From: CAYUIS01 sp964444825
GTDB taxonomy: Bacteria; Chloroflexota; Anaerolineae; B4-G1
Direction: 5' to 3'
Assembly: GCA_964444825.1 (NCBI GenBank)
Contig: CAYUIS010000129.1
Coordinates: forward strand, 1-15,812
Length of the DNA stretch: 15,812 nt
Positions within the stretch are counted from its first letter, which is position 1. Each line of letters opens with the position of its first letter. Under the pieces are notes generated by a model that worked only from the letters and a program-made list of their open reading frames with translations, had not been told where the DNA came from and searched no databases. This document shows positions 7,699 to 14,521 of the stretch, piece by piece. The translations under genes were made by a program, and so were the position numbers.

Positions 7699-9702
7699 CT
7701 ACTCCTCGAGCCGCCCGGCCTCGATCGCCAGGTCGACGTACTCCTGGCTCACCAGCGCCTGATCCTGCACCTGCAACAACTCTAAAAGCTCGCCGATGAG
7801 CCCAGCCTTGCGCTCTGCATCCTGCTGGGACCACGTCCGGCTCTGGATCTCGAGGAACTGGCCGGGCAGTTGAGGCTCCATCACCCGATCCAGATTTACG
7901 GCAAAGTCGGTTCCGCCGTAGCGAATGCGGTACCGGCGCCGCTCCTTTTGCACCTCGACCTCTGCAGCCGGCTTGAAATACTCGCGATAAAAGCGCAGGC
8001 TGCGGGTTGCCCCGGCGTCGAAACGAGAGCGGGAGAGCAGAACCATCTTGGCATATTCCTGCTCCTTGGTCTCACTGGTGAGGGTGAGCCGGTAGAGCAC
8101 ATCGCGGACCCGATCATCCCCCTCCAGCAGCTCGTCCTCCCGGTAGCGGAGACGGCTGTGCCAGGTATCGTCGAACAAAAAGTAGGTATCATACTGGCGC
8201 CGGACCGAGGGTTTGAGAATGAGTATCTCTGCTCTATGCAGCAAGCTCTCCACCTGGGTGCTGTCAGCCAGATGCACCTTTACCTGGACCTCATACATCG
8301 GTTTCTGCGCCACCTCGCCGATGACGAGTAGCTTGCTGAGCACGCTCTCCTCGCGCTGGATGAGAAAGGCGTCGATCTTGCGCGCCACGGCCGCGGCCTC
8401 GGCCGCCAGGGTCGGTTCGTCGACGGTGAGCAAGCGCCTGTCGCGCATCAGCCACTGGCCATCGCACATCACGTCCCTGACGTCGCTGGCCTTGCTCGCA
8501 TAGACCAGTTGGGCGTACAAGGCCTCAGGGTCGCGGGCAAACTTGGGAATGGTGTGCACGCCGGACATGTCGACCACGGTGAGGTCGGCCCGTTTGCCCG
8601 GTTCCAGAGAACCCACCGAGTCGGCCATGTGCAGCGCCCGGGCGCCGCCGATCGTGGCCATCTCCAGAGCCTGCCGGGCAGGCAGGGCCATCGGGTCGCC
8701 GGTGAAACCCTTGGCCAGGAGCGCGGCCAACCGCATTTCCTCCCACATATCAAGGTCGTTGTTGCTCGCCGGTCCGTCGGTGCCAATACCGACGTCGAGA
8801 CCGATCTCTAGCATACGCACGACCGGCGCAATGCCGCTGGCCAGCTTGAGATTGCTGGTTGGATTGTGCGCCACGCCGACCCCATGCTCGTACAGCGTGC
8901 GCATCTCTCGCTCATCCAGGTGCACACAATGGGCGGCCGTCACCTTGGCCTCGAACACACCCTGCTCCTCCACCCAGGGCACCATCGGGACGCCGTATTC
9001 GGCCCGGTGATCCTCAACCTCCTGCGCTGTCTCGGCGATGTGGATATGCAGAGGGACGTCAAACTCCAACGCCAGTTCGGTGCAGGCCTGCAACAACTCT
9101 ACCGTCGTCGTATACGGGGCGTGAGGCCCCAACGCCGGCGTGATCAGGGGGTGGCCCTTCCAGCGGCGCACAAAATCGCGCGCGTTCAACAAGCTCTCGT
9201 CGTAGCTTGGGGCGTCTGGGGTGGGATACTTTAGTATCGTTTCGGCACATACAGCCCGCACCCCGACCCGGGCCGCAGCATCCGCCACAGCCTCTTCATA
9301 GTAGTACATATCGGCGAAACAGGTCGTGCCGGAGCGGATCATCTCCGCACAAGCCAACTGGGTGCCGAGCCAGCAGAAATCGGGCCGCACGAACTCTTGC
9401 TCCACCGGCATCATGTAGCCCATCAGCCAGACGTCCAGCCGCAGGTCATCGGCCAACCCCCGCAGCAGCGTCATCGGAGCGTGGGTATGGGCGTTGATCA
9501 GCCCGGGGATGATGGCAAGCCCGCTACAATCAACGACCTCTTTCCCAGCGTAGGCGGCGGCGATGTCCTGAGCCGGTCCTACCGCCTCGATGTTCCTTCC
9601 CTGGATGGCAACGGCCCCGTCGGGAAAGAGATCAAAACGGCCATTCATCGTGGCGACCTGTCCGCCCGTCAACACCACGTCCACACTGACCACGTCAGTC
9701 AT
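7699..9702 (-). CDS. MTA/SAH deaminase-like amidohydrolase fused to a C-terminal CYTH-like domain
   Basis: Residues 1-445 are a metal-dependent amidohydrolase of the MtaD/TrzN group: NAHTHAP (His72, His74), PLHIHIAET (His219, His221), AAHCVH (His258) and GIGTDGPASNN (Asp309) give the metal and catalytic residues. MtaD enzymes deaminate 5'-methylthioadenosine or S-adenosylhomocysteine; chlorohydrolase or guanine-deaminase-like activity cannot be excluded. Those enzymes usually stop near 430-450 aa. This protein continues to 667 aa with a region resembling CYTH/triphosphate tunnel proteins: YEVQVK (470-475) in place of ExExK, DTYFLFDD (505-512), LRYRED (518-523), VQKERRRYR, NLDRV (603-607) and FLEIQS (616-621), ending in a helix and YVDLA. 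The ATG at 9702 is chosen over GTG at 9738 because AAGGGG lies 6 nt upstream and the predicted transcription start lies downstream of the GTG. It is cotranscribed, probably, with fbaB. Confidence 0.9.
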   Translation of the reverse strand: MTDVVSVDVVLTGGQVATMNGRFDLFPDGAVAIQGRNIEAVGPAQDIAAAYAGKEVVDCSGLAIIPGLINAHTHAPMTLLRGLADDLRLDVWLMGYMMPVEQEFVRPDFCWLGTQLACAEMIRSGTTCFADMYYYEEAVADAAARVGVRAVCAETILKYPTPDAPSYDESLLNARDFVRRWKGHPLITPALGPHAPYTTTVELLQACTELALEFDVPLHIHIAETAQEVEDHRAEYGVPMVPWVEEQGVFEAKVTAAHCVHLDEREMRTLYEHGVGVAHNPTSNLKLASGIAPVVRMLEIGLDVGIGTDGPASNNDLDMWEEMRLAALLAKGFTGDPMALPARQALEMATIGGARALHMADSVGSLEPGKRADLTVVDMSGVHTIPKFARDPEALYAQLVYASKASDVRDVMCDGQWLMRDRRLLTVDEPTLAAEAAAVARKIDAFLIQREESVLSKLLVIGEVAQKPMYEVQVKVHLADSTQVESLLHRAEILILKPSVRRQYDTYFLFDDTWHSRLRYREDELLEGDDRVRDVLYRLTLTSETKEQEYAKMVLLSRSRFDAGATRSLRFYREYFKPAAEVEVQKERRRYRIRYGGTDFAVNLDRVMEPQLPGQFLEIQSRTWSQQDAERKAGLIGELLELLQVQDQALVSQEYVDLAIEAGRLEE

Positions 9703-9708
9703 AGGCTT

Positions 9709-9714
9709 CCCCTT
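9709..9714 (-). promoter_or_regulatory. Ribosome-binding site of the amidohydrolase gene
   Basis: Read on the minus strand this is AAGGGG, 6 nt before the ATG at 9702. It supports the 667-aa product over the longer 679-aa reading. Confidence 0.65.
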
Positions 9715-9740
9715 GGATCGTTTAGGTACCGCGTTCACGC

Positions 9741-9769
9741 ATTATAGACCGATTCGTAGTCCGACGCAA
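9741..9769 (-). promoter_or_regulatory. Sigma-70-type promoter for the amidohydrolase-fbaB pair
   Basis: On the minus strand, TTGCGT (9764-9769), a 17-nt spacer and a consensus TATAAT (9741-9746) are in line. The transcription start would fall near 9734, giving a leader of about 32 nt before the ATG at 9702. The candidate GTG start at 9738 would lie upstream of that transcript. Confidence 0.7.
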
Positions 9770-9838
9770 CCTCCCTAAGGAGCGAGCCACGGAATAGACC
9801 AACAGCATCACTTGTTGCCCCGGCGGGCACCCTCCTGA

Positions 9839-9867
9839 CAGACAGAAACCAGGATCTATGGTATACT
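9839..9867 (+). promoter_or_regulatory. Probable extended -10 promoter for the beta-helix protein
   Basis: TATACT (9862-9867) is preceded by TGG, making an extended -10 element. A partial -35, CAGACA (9839-9844), sits 17 nt upstream. Transcription would begin near 9874, leaving a leader of roughly 210 nt before the ATG at 10085 that contains the 34-codon ORF. The two promoters in the 382-bp region 9703-10084 are divergent, with their -35 ends about 70 bp apart. Confidence 0.5.
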
Positions 9868-9937
9868 GTGGTAGCGTAAACCGAAAGTAGCAACGTCACA
9901 GTCCTCGTCGTAGCTCTAGTTTGCGTAGGAGGGCAAC

Positions 9938-10042
9938 GTGAAAGATCAGCAGCCTATCCCTGGCCGGGCGCGATCCCGGTGGGCGGTCGGCTGTTTTGTC
10001 CTCATGACCCTACGTGCTCTAGCCAGTAAAAGTGCCGAATGA
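9938..10042 (+). CDS. Possible 34-aa leader peptide or small secreted/membrane peptide
   Basis: A GTG at 9938 follows a strong TAGGAGGG ribosome site (9927-9933 region) and opens a 34-codon frame ending at TGA 10040-10042, 42 bp before the start of the large beta-helix gene. The product has a basic stretch (GRARSR), a hydrophobic core (WAVGCFVLMTL) and ALA-SKS, so it looks like a short signal peptide with little or nothing after it. It could be a translated leader, a small membrane peptide, or the relic of an older gene start. A short CCGGG/CCCGG inverted repeat (9964-9979) lies inside it. No homologue is known to me, and chance cannot be excluded. Confidence 0.35.
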   Translation: MKDQQPIPGRARSRWAVGCFVLMTLRALASKSAE

Positions 10043-10084
10043 TCTCAATGCCCCCTCTAGCTGACACTTACAGGAGGCTCTGGA

Positions 10085-13000
10085 ATGAAACGGTTTGCCA
10101 TTGACGCCAGCATAATCGTGATCTTGGGACTGGGGACAGGTCTGGTCCTGCTGTGGCTCGTGGCAGGTGGGAGCGCGTCAATCACAGCCGCCGCCGAAGG
10201 CTCGACTGCGCTTGCCGATGTCCTGCACGTCTGCCCCAGCGAGTGCACCTACTCCTCCATTCAGGATGCGGTGGACGCCGCGAACGACGGCGACGTGATC
10301 AAAGTCGCCGCTGGTACCTACACCGATGTACACGTGCGCTCGCGCAATGACACCACAACCTCCGGCTTCGTCACCCAGGTGGTCTATATCAGCAAGACCG
10401 TCACCATCCGTGGCGGCTATGCCACCGACAACTGGTCGACGTCCGACCCGGAGAAAAACCCCACGACGTTGGACGCCCAGGGACAAGGCCGCGTGCTCTA
10501 CATCACCGATCCTTCGACAGGGCTTCGGCAGAGCTCAGTCGAGCCCTCAGGACAAGCTATCAGTCCCACTGTCGAAGGGCTGCGCATCACTGGCGGCGAC
10601 TCGGCTGGACTGGGCGGCAGTTCAATATGGGGTGTGGGCGGCGGGGTGTACGTCGTTACCGCCACAGCCACTATAAGCGACTGCTATGTGTTCAGCAACA
10701 CCGCCAAGGACTATGGTGGCGGACTGTACCTGCGGTCGAGCGCCGCTACACTCAGCGGCAACATCGTCACCAGCAACAGCGCCGGGCTGGAGGGTGGCGG
10801 GCTTTACCTGGACTACAGCCCCGCCGCGCTCAGTGGCAACACCATCTCCGCCAACACCGCCGCCTGGGGAGGAGGCGGGCTGTACCTGCGCCTTAGCGAC
10901 GCCACGCTCAGCGGCAACACCATCACCTCCAACGCCTTCTCCGAACGCGGCGGCGGACTGTACCTGTCGCGCGCCGCCGCCACGCTGATCAACAATGTCA
11001 TCACCTCCAACGCTGTCGCCTGGTGTGGCGGCGGGCTTTACTTGGGCCGTAGCCCCGCCGCGCTCAGTGGCAACACCATCTCCGCCAATACCGCCGGCGA
11101 CAGCGGAGGCGGCCTTTACCTGGACTACAGCCCCGCCACCCTCAGCGGCAACACCATCACCTCCAACGCCGCCGACCGCGGCGGGGGACTGCACCTATCG
11201 ACCAGCGACGTCGCCCTCAGCGGCAACACCATCTCGGACAACACTGCCGACGACATGGGAGGCGGGCTCTACCTGCGGTCAAGCGACGCCACGCTGATCA
11301 ACAATCAGGTCACTGACAACCGCGCCCATACCAATGGGTATGGCTTGTACATTCGGAATTCCTCGCCCAGCCTGTTGCACACCACCATTGCCCGCAACAG
11401 CGCCCTTGGTGGTAGCAACTATGGCAGCGGGATCTTTGTCTGGGACACGAGCAGCGTGGCTATGACCAACACCATTCTGGCCAATCACACAATAGGTGTC
11501 TATGTAGAATCGGACAGTACGGTCATCCTGGAAAGCACGCTGTGGAACGGCAACACCACGGACTGGAGCGCATGGGGGGCATTCATACATAGCAACGACC
11601 ATACTGGCGATCCGGCCTTTGTGGATCCCGACGCGGGGGATTATCATATCGGTCCTGGCAGCGCGGCGATTGATGCTGGAGCAAATGCTGGCGTGGTTAG
11701 TGATATAGACGGTGACCCGCGTCCGGCAGCGTTCGGCTCTGACATCGGCGCTGACGAACGGCCCGGTGCCAGCCTGCGCCTGCACAAATCCGTCCGGCCA
11801 GCCCTTCTCAACCCTGGTCAGACCTTCACCTACACCCTGGTCGCCACCAGCGCTGGGGTAGACGTGACGACTGACGTCCGGCTCACCGACACCCTGCCCT
11901 CACTCCAGCAAGCGGTAGACATCGCCACAACAAATGGCAGTTGCACATCTGGTACGGAATGGGGCGGCACCGTCACCTGCGACCTGGGCACGCTGCTGCC
12001 CGGCGCCAGCGCCCGCGTCACCCTCACCGCCCGGGTGACGACGACAGCGCCTGCCCAGTTACCCCGGCCGATGCGCAACACCGCATGGGTCAAGGCGGCC
12101 GAGACGACGAGTGTAGCCGCCACTGCCGATACCACATTGCACGATTGTCACGTCCGGCTCAATGACAACCTGACCGAGTACAGCACCGTCCAGGCAGGGG
12201 TGGACGCCAGCACTCAGCCAGATGACGTGATCACGGTGTCCGGTTATTGCGTGGGTGTGACCGCCCGGTCGGGCGCGGCCCAGGTCGTCTACCTGGACAA
12301 GACGTTGCGGCTTCAAGGGGGCTGGAACGCCGCTTTCACGGAGCGGGACGTGGCCCGTTTCCCCACGACGTTGGATGCCCAGGGACGGGGGCGGGTGCTG
12401 TACATCACAGATCCTTCGACAGGCTCAGGACAAGCGCTTTCGCCAGGCGCATCGATCAGCCCCACGATAGAAGGGCTGCGTTGCACTGGCGGCGACGCGA
12501 GTGGGCTAGGTGGAACGGTATGGCTGCAAGAGCCTGAGGATGCCGGCGGTGGCGTGTACGTACTCGCAGCTGCTCCCGTTATCAGTGATAGCCAGGTGGT
12601 TGGCAACACTGCCTACGTCGGCGGCGGGCTGCACCTGGAGGCCAGCGCCGCCACGCTCACCGATAACAACGTCTCGGCCAACACTGCCCATGTCGGCGGC
12701 GGGCTGTACCTAGTGAACAGTGACGTCGCGGTCAGCGGCAACACCATCTCAGCCAACACCGCCGAGTCGTACGGCGGGGGGCTGTACTTGGAGGCGAGTG
12801 CCGTCACGGTCAGCGGCAACGCTATCACGGACAACACCGCCGAGAGGTACGGAGGCGGGTTGTTCCTGGAGGACAGCGCCGCCACCATCAGTGGCAACAC
12901 CATCATGAACAACACCACCGACCGGGGCGGCGGCGGGCTGAATTCATTCCGCAGCGACGTCACGCTCACCGGCAACATCCTCACGGACAACACCGCCGAA

Positions 13001-14521
13001 TGGGGTGGCGGGCTGCTCTTGAGCGGCGGCATCGCCACCATCAACGGTAACACGATCTCGGACAACACCGCCGAACGGGGTGGCGGGCTGCTCTTGAGCG
13101 GCATCGCCACCATCAACGGTAACAGAATCACGGACAACACCGCCGAGTTGCACGGCGGCGGGCTGGCCCTGGGGTGGAACGACGCCACGCTCAACGGTAA
13201 CACCATCGCCAGCAACACTGCCCACGGCCGCGGCGGTGGACTCTACATGGAACTATGCGACGTCACATTGATCAACAACATTATCACCGATAACGAGGCC
13301 GATCTGTCTGGGTCCGGGCTGGACATTGAAGGTTCCTCAGCCCGCCTGTTGCACAACACCATCGCCCGCAACGGCGCCTTTGGCGGTAGCGATGACGGCA
13401 GCGGGATCTCTGTCATTTCGCGACTACCTGGGGTAGGGCTGCCTCCCAGCACGGTGGCCTTGACCAATACCATACTGGTCGGCCATAGCGTAGGTATCAG
13501 CATGACCGAGGCAACCACCGTCACAATCAACGGTGTCCTCTGGCACAATACCCCGATCACCGTCTCGCGGCCTGTCACATCGTCTGTGACGGTGCAGAAC
13601 CAGCACACGGGCGATCCGGCTTTTGTGAACCCCAGTGCAGGGGATTATCACATTGGCCCCGCCAGCACAGCGATTGATGCGGGCGTGGACGCAGGGGTGG
13701 ATCACGACATAGACGGCGATCCACGTCCCTTGGGCATCGGCTATGACCTCGGCGCTGACGAGGCTGGACTGATCGTCACCAAGCAGGCATACCCCGATCC
13801 GGTACAACCCGGCGCGCCCCTGACCTACACCATCTTTGTAACCAACCCCTTCGACGTGGCGTTGCACGCCACGATCGTCGACACGTTGCCTGAGCACATC
13901 ACGCTTGGCAGAACGTCCGCCGGGACGTTGATCTCGCCTGGCGGGGTGGTCACCTGGACGCCGGTCAGCATCCCGCCCCAAGGGGTCTGGACCGAGTCAG
14001 TCGTCGTCACCGTCGAGGCGGGCTGCGCCGGGCCGTTGGTCAACGTGGTCGAGGTCACCACCGAGGAGACTGTCAGCGGTCGTTACGTTCACACGCTTGC
14101 GCCGGGCCTGGAAGTGACCAAACAAGCCCACGCAAAGGCCGTGCAACCCGGCGAACAACTGACCTACACCATCACCGTCACCAACACCGGCAACTATGAC
14201 CTGCACGCCACGGTCACTGACACCTTGCCCTTGTCCGTCACGCTGGACGAGACCTCCGGCGGGACGCTGGCCCAACCCGGTGGGACGGCGATCTTGCCCG
14301 ACGGGCGGGTGGCAGTGTCCTGGACACCCATCATCACCGCGCCTGGCGGCCTCTGGATGGGGACGATCCTCGTCACCGTGGATGAGGGCTACAGTGGACC
14401 ACTAGTCAACCTGGTGGAAGTCACGACGGAGGAGGGAGCGGCGGGCGTCGACAGTGTTCTGGTTATCGCCAGTCGGCCTCTCTACCTGCCGCTCGTGCTG
14501 AGGGAATTGAAGGGTTGGTAA
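10085..14521 (+). CDS. Large secreted beta-helix/DUF11 repeat protein with two duplicated modules
   Basis: The ATG has AGGAGG (10072-10077) 7 nt upstream. Residues 1-35 form a signal peptide or anchor (MKRF, then a long hydrophobic core). Each module begins with a pectate-lyase-like start (YSSIQDAVDAANDGDVIKV; later YSTVQAGVDAS), has a DAQGxGRVLYITDPSTG segment, then ten or eleven repeats of 24-26 residues marked by GGGLYL, SGNTI and NTA, as in right-handed parallel beta-helices and polymorphic membrane proteins. It closes with DPAFV(D/N)P...AGDYHIGP...AIDAG...IDGDPRP...GADE. One DUF11 domain (about 563-680) follows module 1. Two more (about 1228-1340 and 1341-1460) follow module 2. The tail has LYLPLVLRELKGW, like the YLPLVxR ends I recall in Chloroflexota secreted proteins. 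Likely a cell-surface or extracellular adhesin or carbohydrate-binding protein; no catalytic site is evident. Confidence 0.92.
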   Translation: MKRFAIDASIIVILGLGTGLVLLWLVAGGSASITAAAEGSTALADVLHVCPSECTYSSIQDAVDAANDGDVIKVAAGTYTDVHVRSRNDTTTSGFVTQVVYISKTVTIRGGYATDNWSTSDPEKNPTTLDAQGQGRVLYITDPSTGLRQSSVEPSGQAISPTVEGLRITGGDSAGLGGSSIWGVGGGVYVVTATATISDCYVFSNTAKDYGGGLYLRSSAATLSGNIVTSNSAGLEGGGLYLDYSPAALSGNTISANTAAWGGGGLYLRLSDATLSGNTITSNAFSERGGGLYLSRAAATLINNVITSNAVAWCGGGLYLGRSPAALSGNTISANTAGDSGGGLYLDYSPATLSGNTITSNAADRGGGLHLSTSDVALSGNTISDNTADDMGGGLYLRSSDATLINNQVTDNRAHTNGYGLYIRNSSPSLLHTTIARNSALGGSNYGSGIFVWDTSSVAMTNTILANHTIGVYVESDSTVILESTLWNGNTTDWSAWGAFIHSNDHTGDPAFVDPDAGDYHIGPGSAAIDAGANAGVVSDIDGDPRPAAFGSDIGADERPGASLRLHKSVRPALLNPGQTFTYTLVATSAGVDVTTDVRLTDTLPSLQQAVDIATTNGSCTSGTEWGGTVTCDLGTLLPGASARVTLTARVTTTAPAQLPRPMRNTAWVKAAETTSVAATADTTLHDCHVRLNDNLTEYSTVQAGVDASTQPDDVITVSGYCVGVTARSGAAQVVYLDKTLRLQGGWNAAFTERDVARFPTTLDAQGRGRVLYITDPSTGSGQALSPGASISPTIEGLRCTGGDASGLGGTVWLQEPEDAGGGVYVLAAAPVISDSQVVGNTAYVGGGLHLEASAATLTDNNVSANTAHVGGGLYLVNSDVAVSGNTISANTAESYGGGLYLEASAVTVSGNAITDNTAERYGGGLFLEDSAATISGNTIMNNTTDRGGGGLNSFRSDVTLTGNILTDNTAEWGGGLLLSGGIATINGNTISDNTAERGGGLLLSGIATINGNRITDNTAELHGGGLALGWNDATLNGNTIASNTAHGRGGGLYMELCDVTLINNIITDNEADLSGSGLDIEGSSARLLHNTIARNGAFGGSDDGSGISVISRLPGVGLPPSTVALTNTILVGHSVGISMTEATTVTINGVLWHNTPITVSRPVTSSVTVQNQHTGDPAFVNPSAGDYHIGPASTAIDAGVDAGVDHDIDGDPRPLGIGYDLGADEAGLIVTKQAYPDPVQPGAPLTYTIFVTNPFDVALHATIVDTLPEHITLGRTSAGTLISPGGVVTWTPVSIPPQGVWTESVVVTVEAGCAGPLVNVVEVTTEETVSGRYVHTLAPGLEVTKQAHAKAVQPGEQLTYTITVTNTGNYDLHATVTDTLPLSVTLDETSGGTLAQPGGTAILPDGRVAVSWTPIITAPGGLWMGTILVTVDEGYSGPLVNLVEVTTEEGAAGVDSVLVIASRPLYLPLVLRELKGW
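10511..10557. repeat. Palindromic repeat element inside coding sequence, long form (module 1)
   Basis: Begins CCTTCGACAGGGCTT and ends CCCTCAGGACAAGC, with internal inverted matches (AGGGCT/AGCCCT, TCGAC/GTCGA types). It has no counterpart in the beta-helix fold and is translated in frame as TDPSTGLRQSSVEPSGQ. It resembles the short palindromes common in some environmental bacterial genomes. Confidence 0.55.
10636..11335 (+). repeat. Beta-helix repeat block 1 (about ten units of 72-78 nt)
   Basis: Tandem in-frame units contain GGCGGGCT-type (GGGL) and AGCGGCAACACCATC-type (SGNTI) cores. Segments near 10802-10860 and 11036-11170 share long near-identical runs, a sign of unit shuffling or conversion between copies. 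Every unit keeps the reading frame. Confidence 0.85.
12413..12435. repeat. Palindromic repeat element inside coding sequence, short form (module 2)
   Basis: Begins CCTTCGACAGGCTC and ends AGGACAAGC, 23 nt in all. It lies at the same point of module 2 (after VLYITD) as the long form lies in module 1. On the opposite strand it reads as PEPVEG, a recognisable trace of this element family. Confidence 0.6.
12546..13330 (+). repeat. Beta-helix repeat block 2 (about eleven units of 72-78 nt)
   Basis: Same unit design as block 1 but with more Glu and Asp between units (NTAESY, NTAERY, NTAELH). The block starts with GGGVYVLAAAPVISD, matching the opening unit of block 1 (GGGVYVVTATATISD), and ends in the same LLHNTIARN capping unit. 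Both blocks therefore derive from one ancestral module. Confidence 0.85.
13004..13150 (+). repeat. Recent tandem duplication of one beta-helix unit
   Basis: Copy 1 (13004-13078, 75 nt) and copy 2 (13079-13150, 72 nt) are almost identical. They differ by one GGC codon and a few substitutions (ACGATCTCG against AGAATCACG). This is the youngest duplication visible in the gene. Confidence 0.8.

Noticed and set aside
12413..12435. PEPVEG-containing minus-strand peptide as a real protein or PEP-CTERM signal
   Set aside because: It is the translation of a palindromic DNA element on the strand opposite a real gene and has no gene context.
12613..13218. Long antisense frames across the beta-helix blocks (also 10622-11194)
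   Set aside because: They mirror the repeat periodicity of the plus-strand gene, have no ribosome site, and are made of low-complexity Pro/Ser/Val peptides.
10636..13330. Regular 72-78 nt repeats as a possible CRISPR array
   Set aside because: Units keep one reading frame throughout, vary gradually, have no unique spacers of constant length, and encode beta-helix coils inside one long gene.
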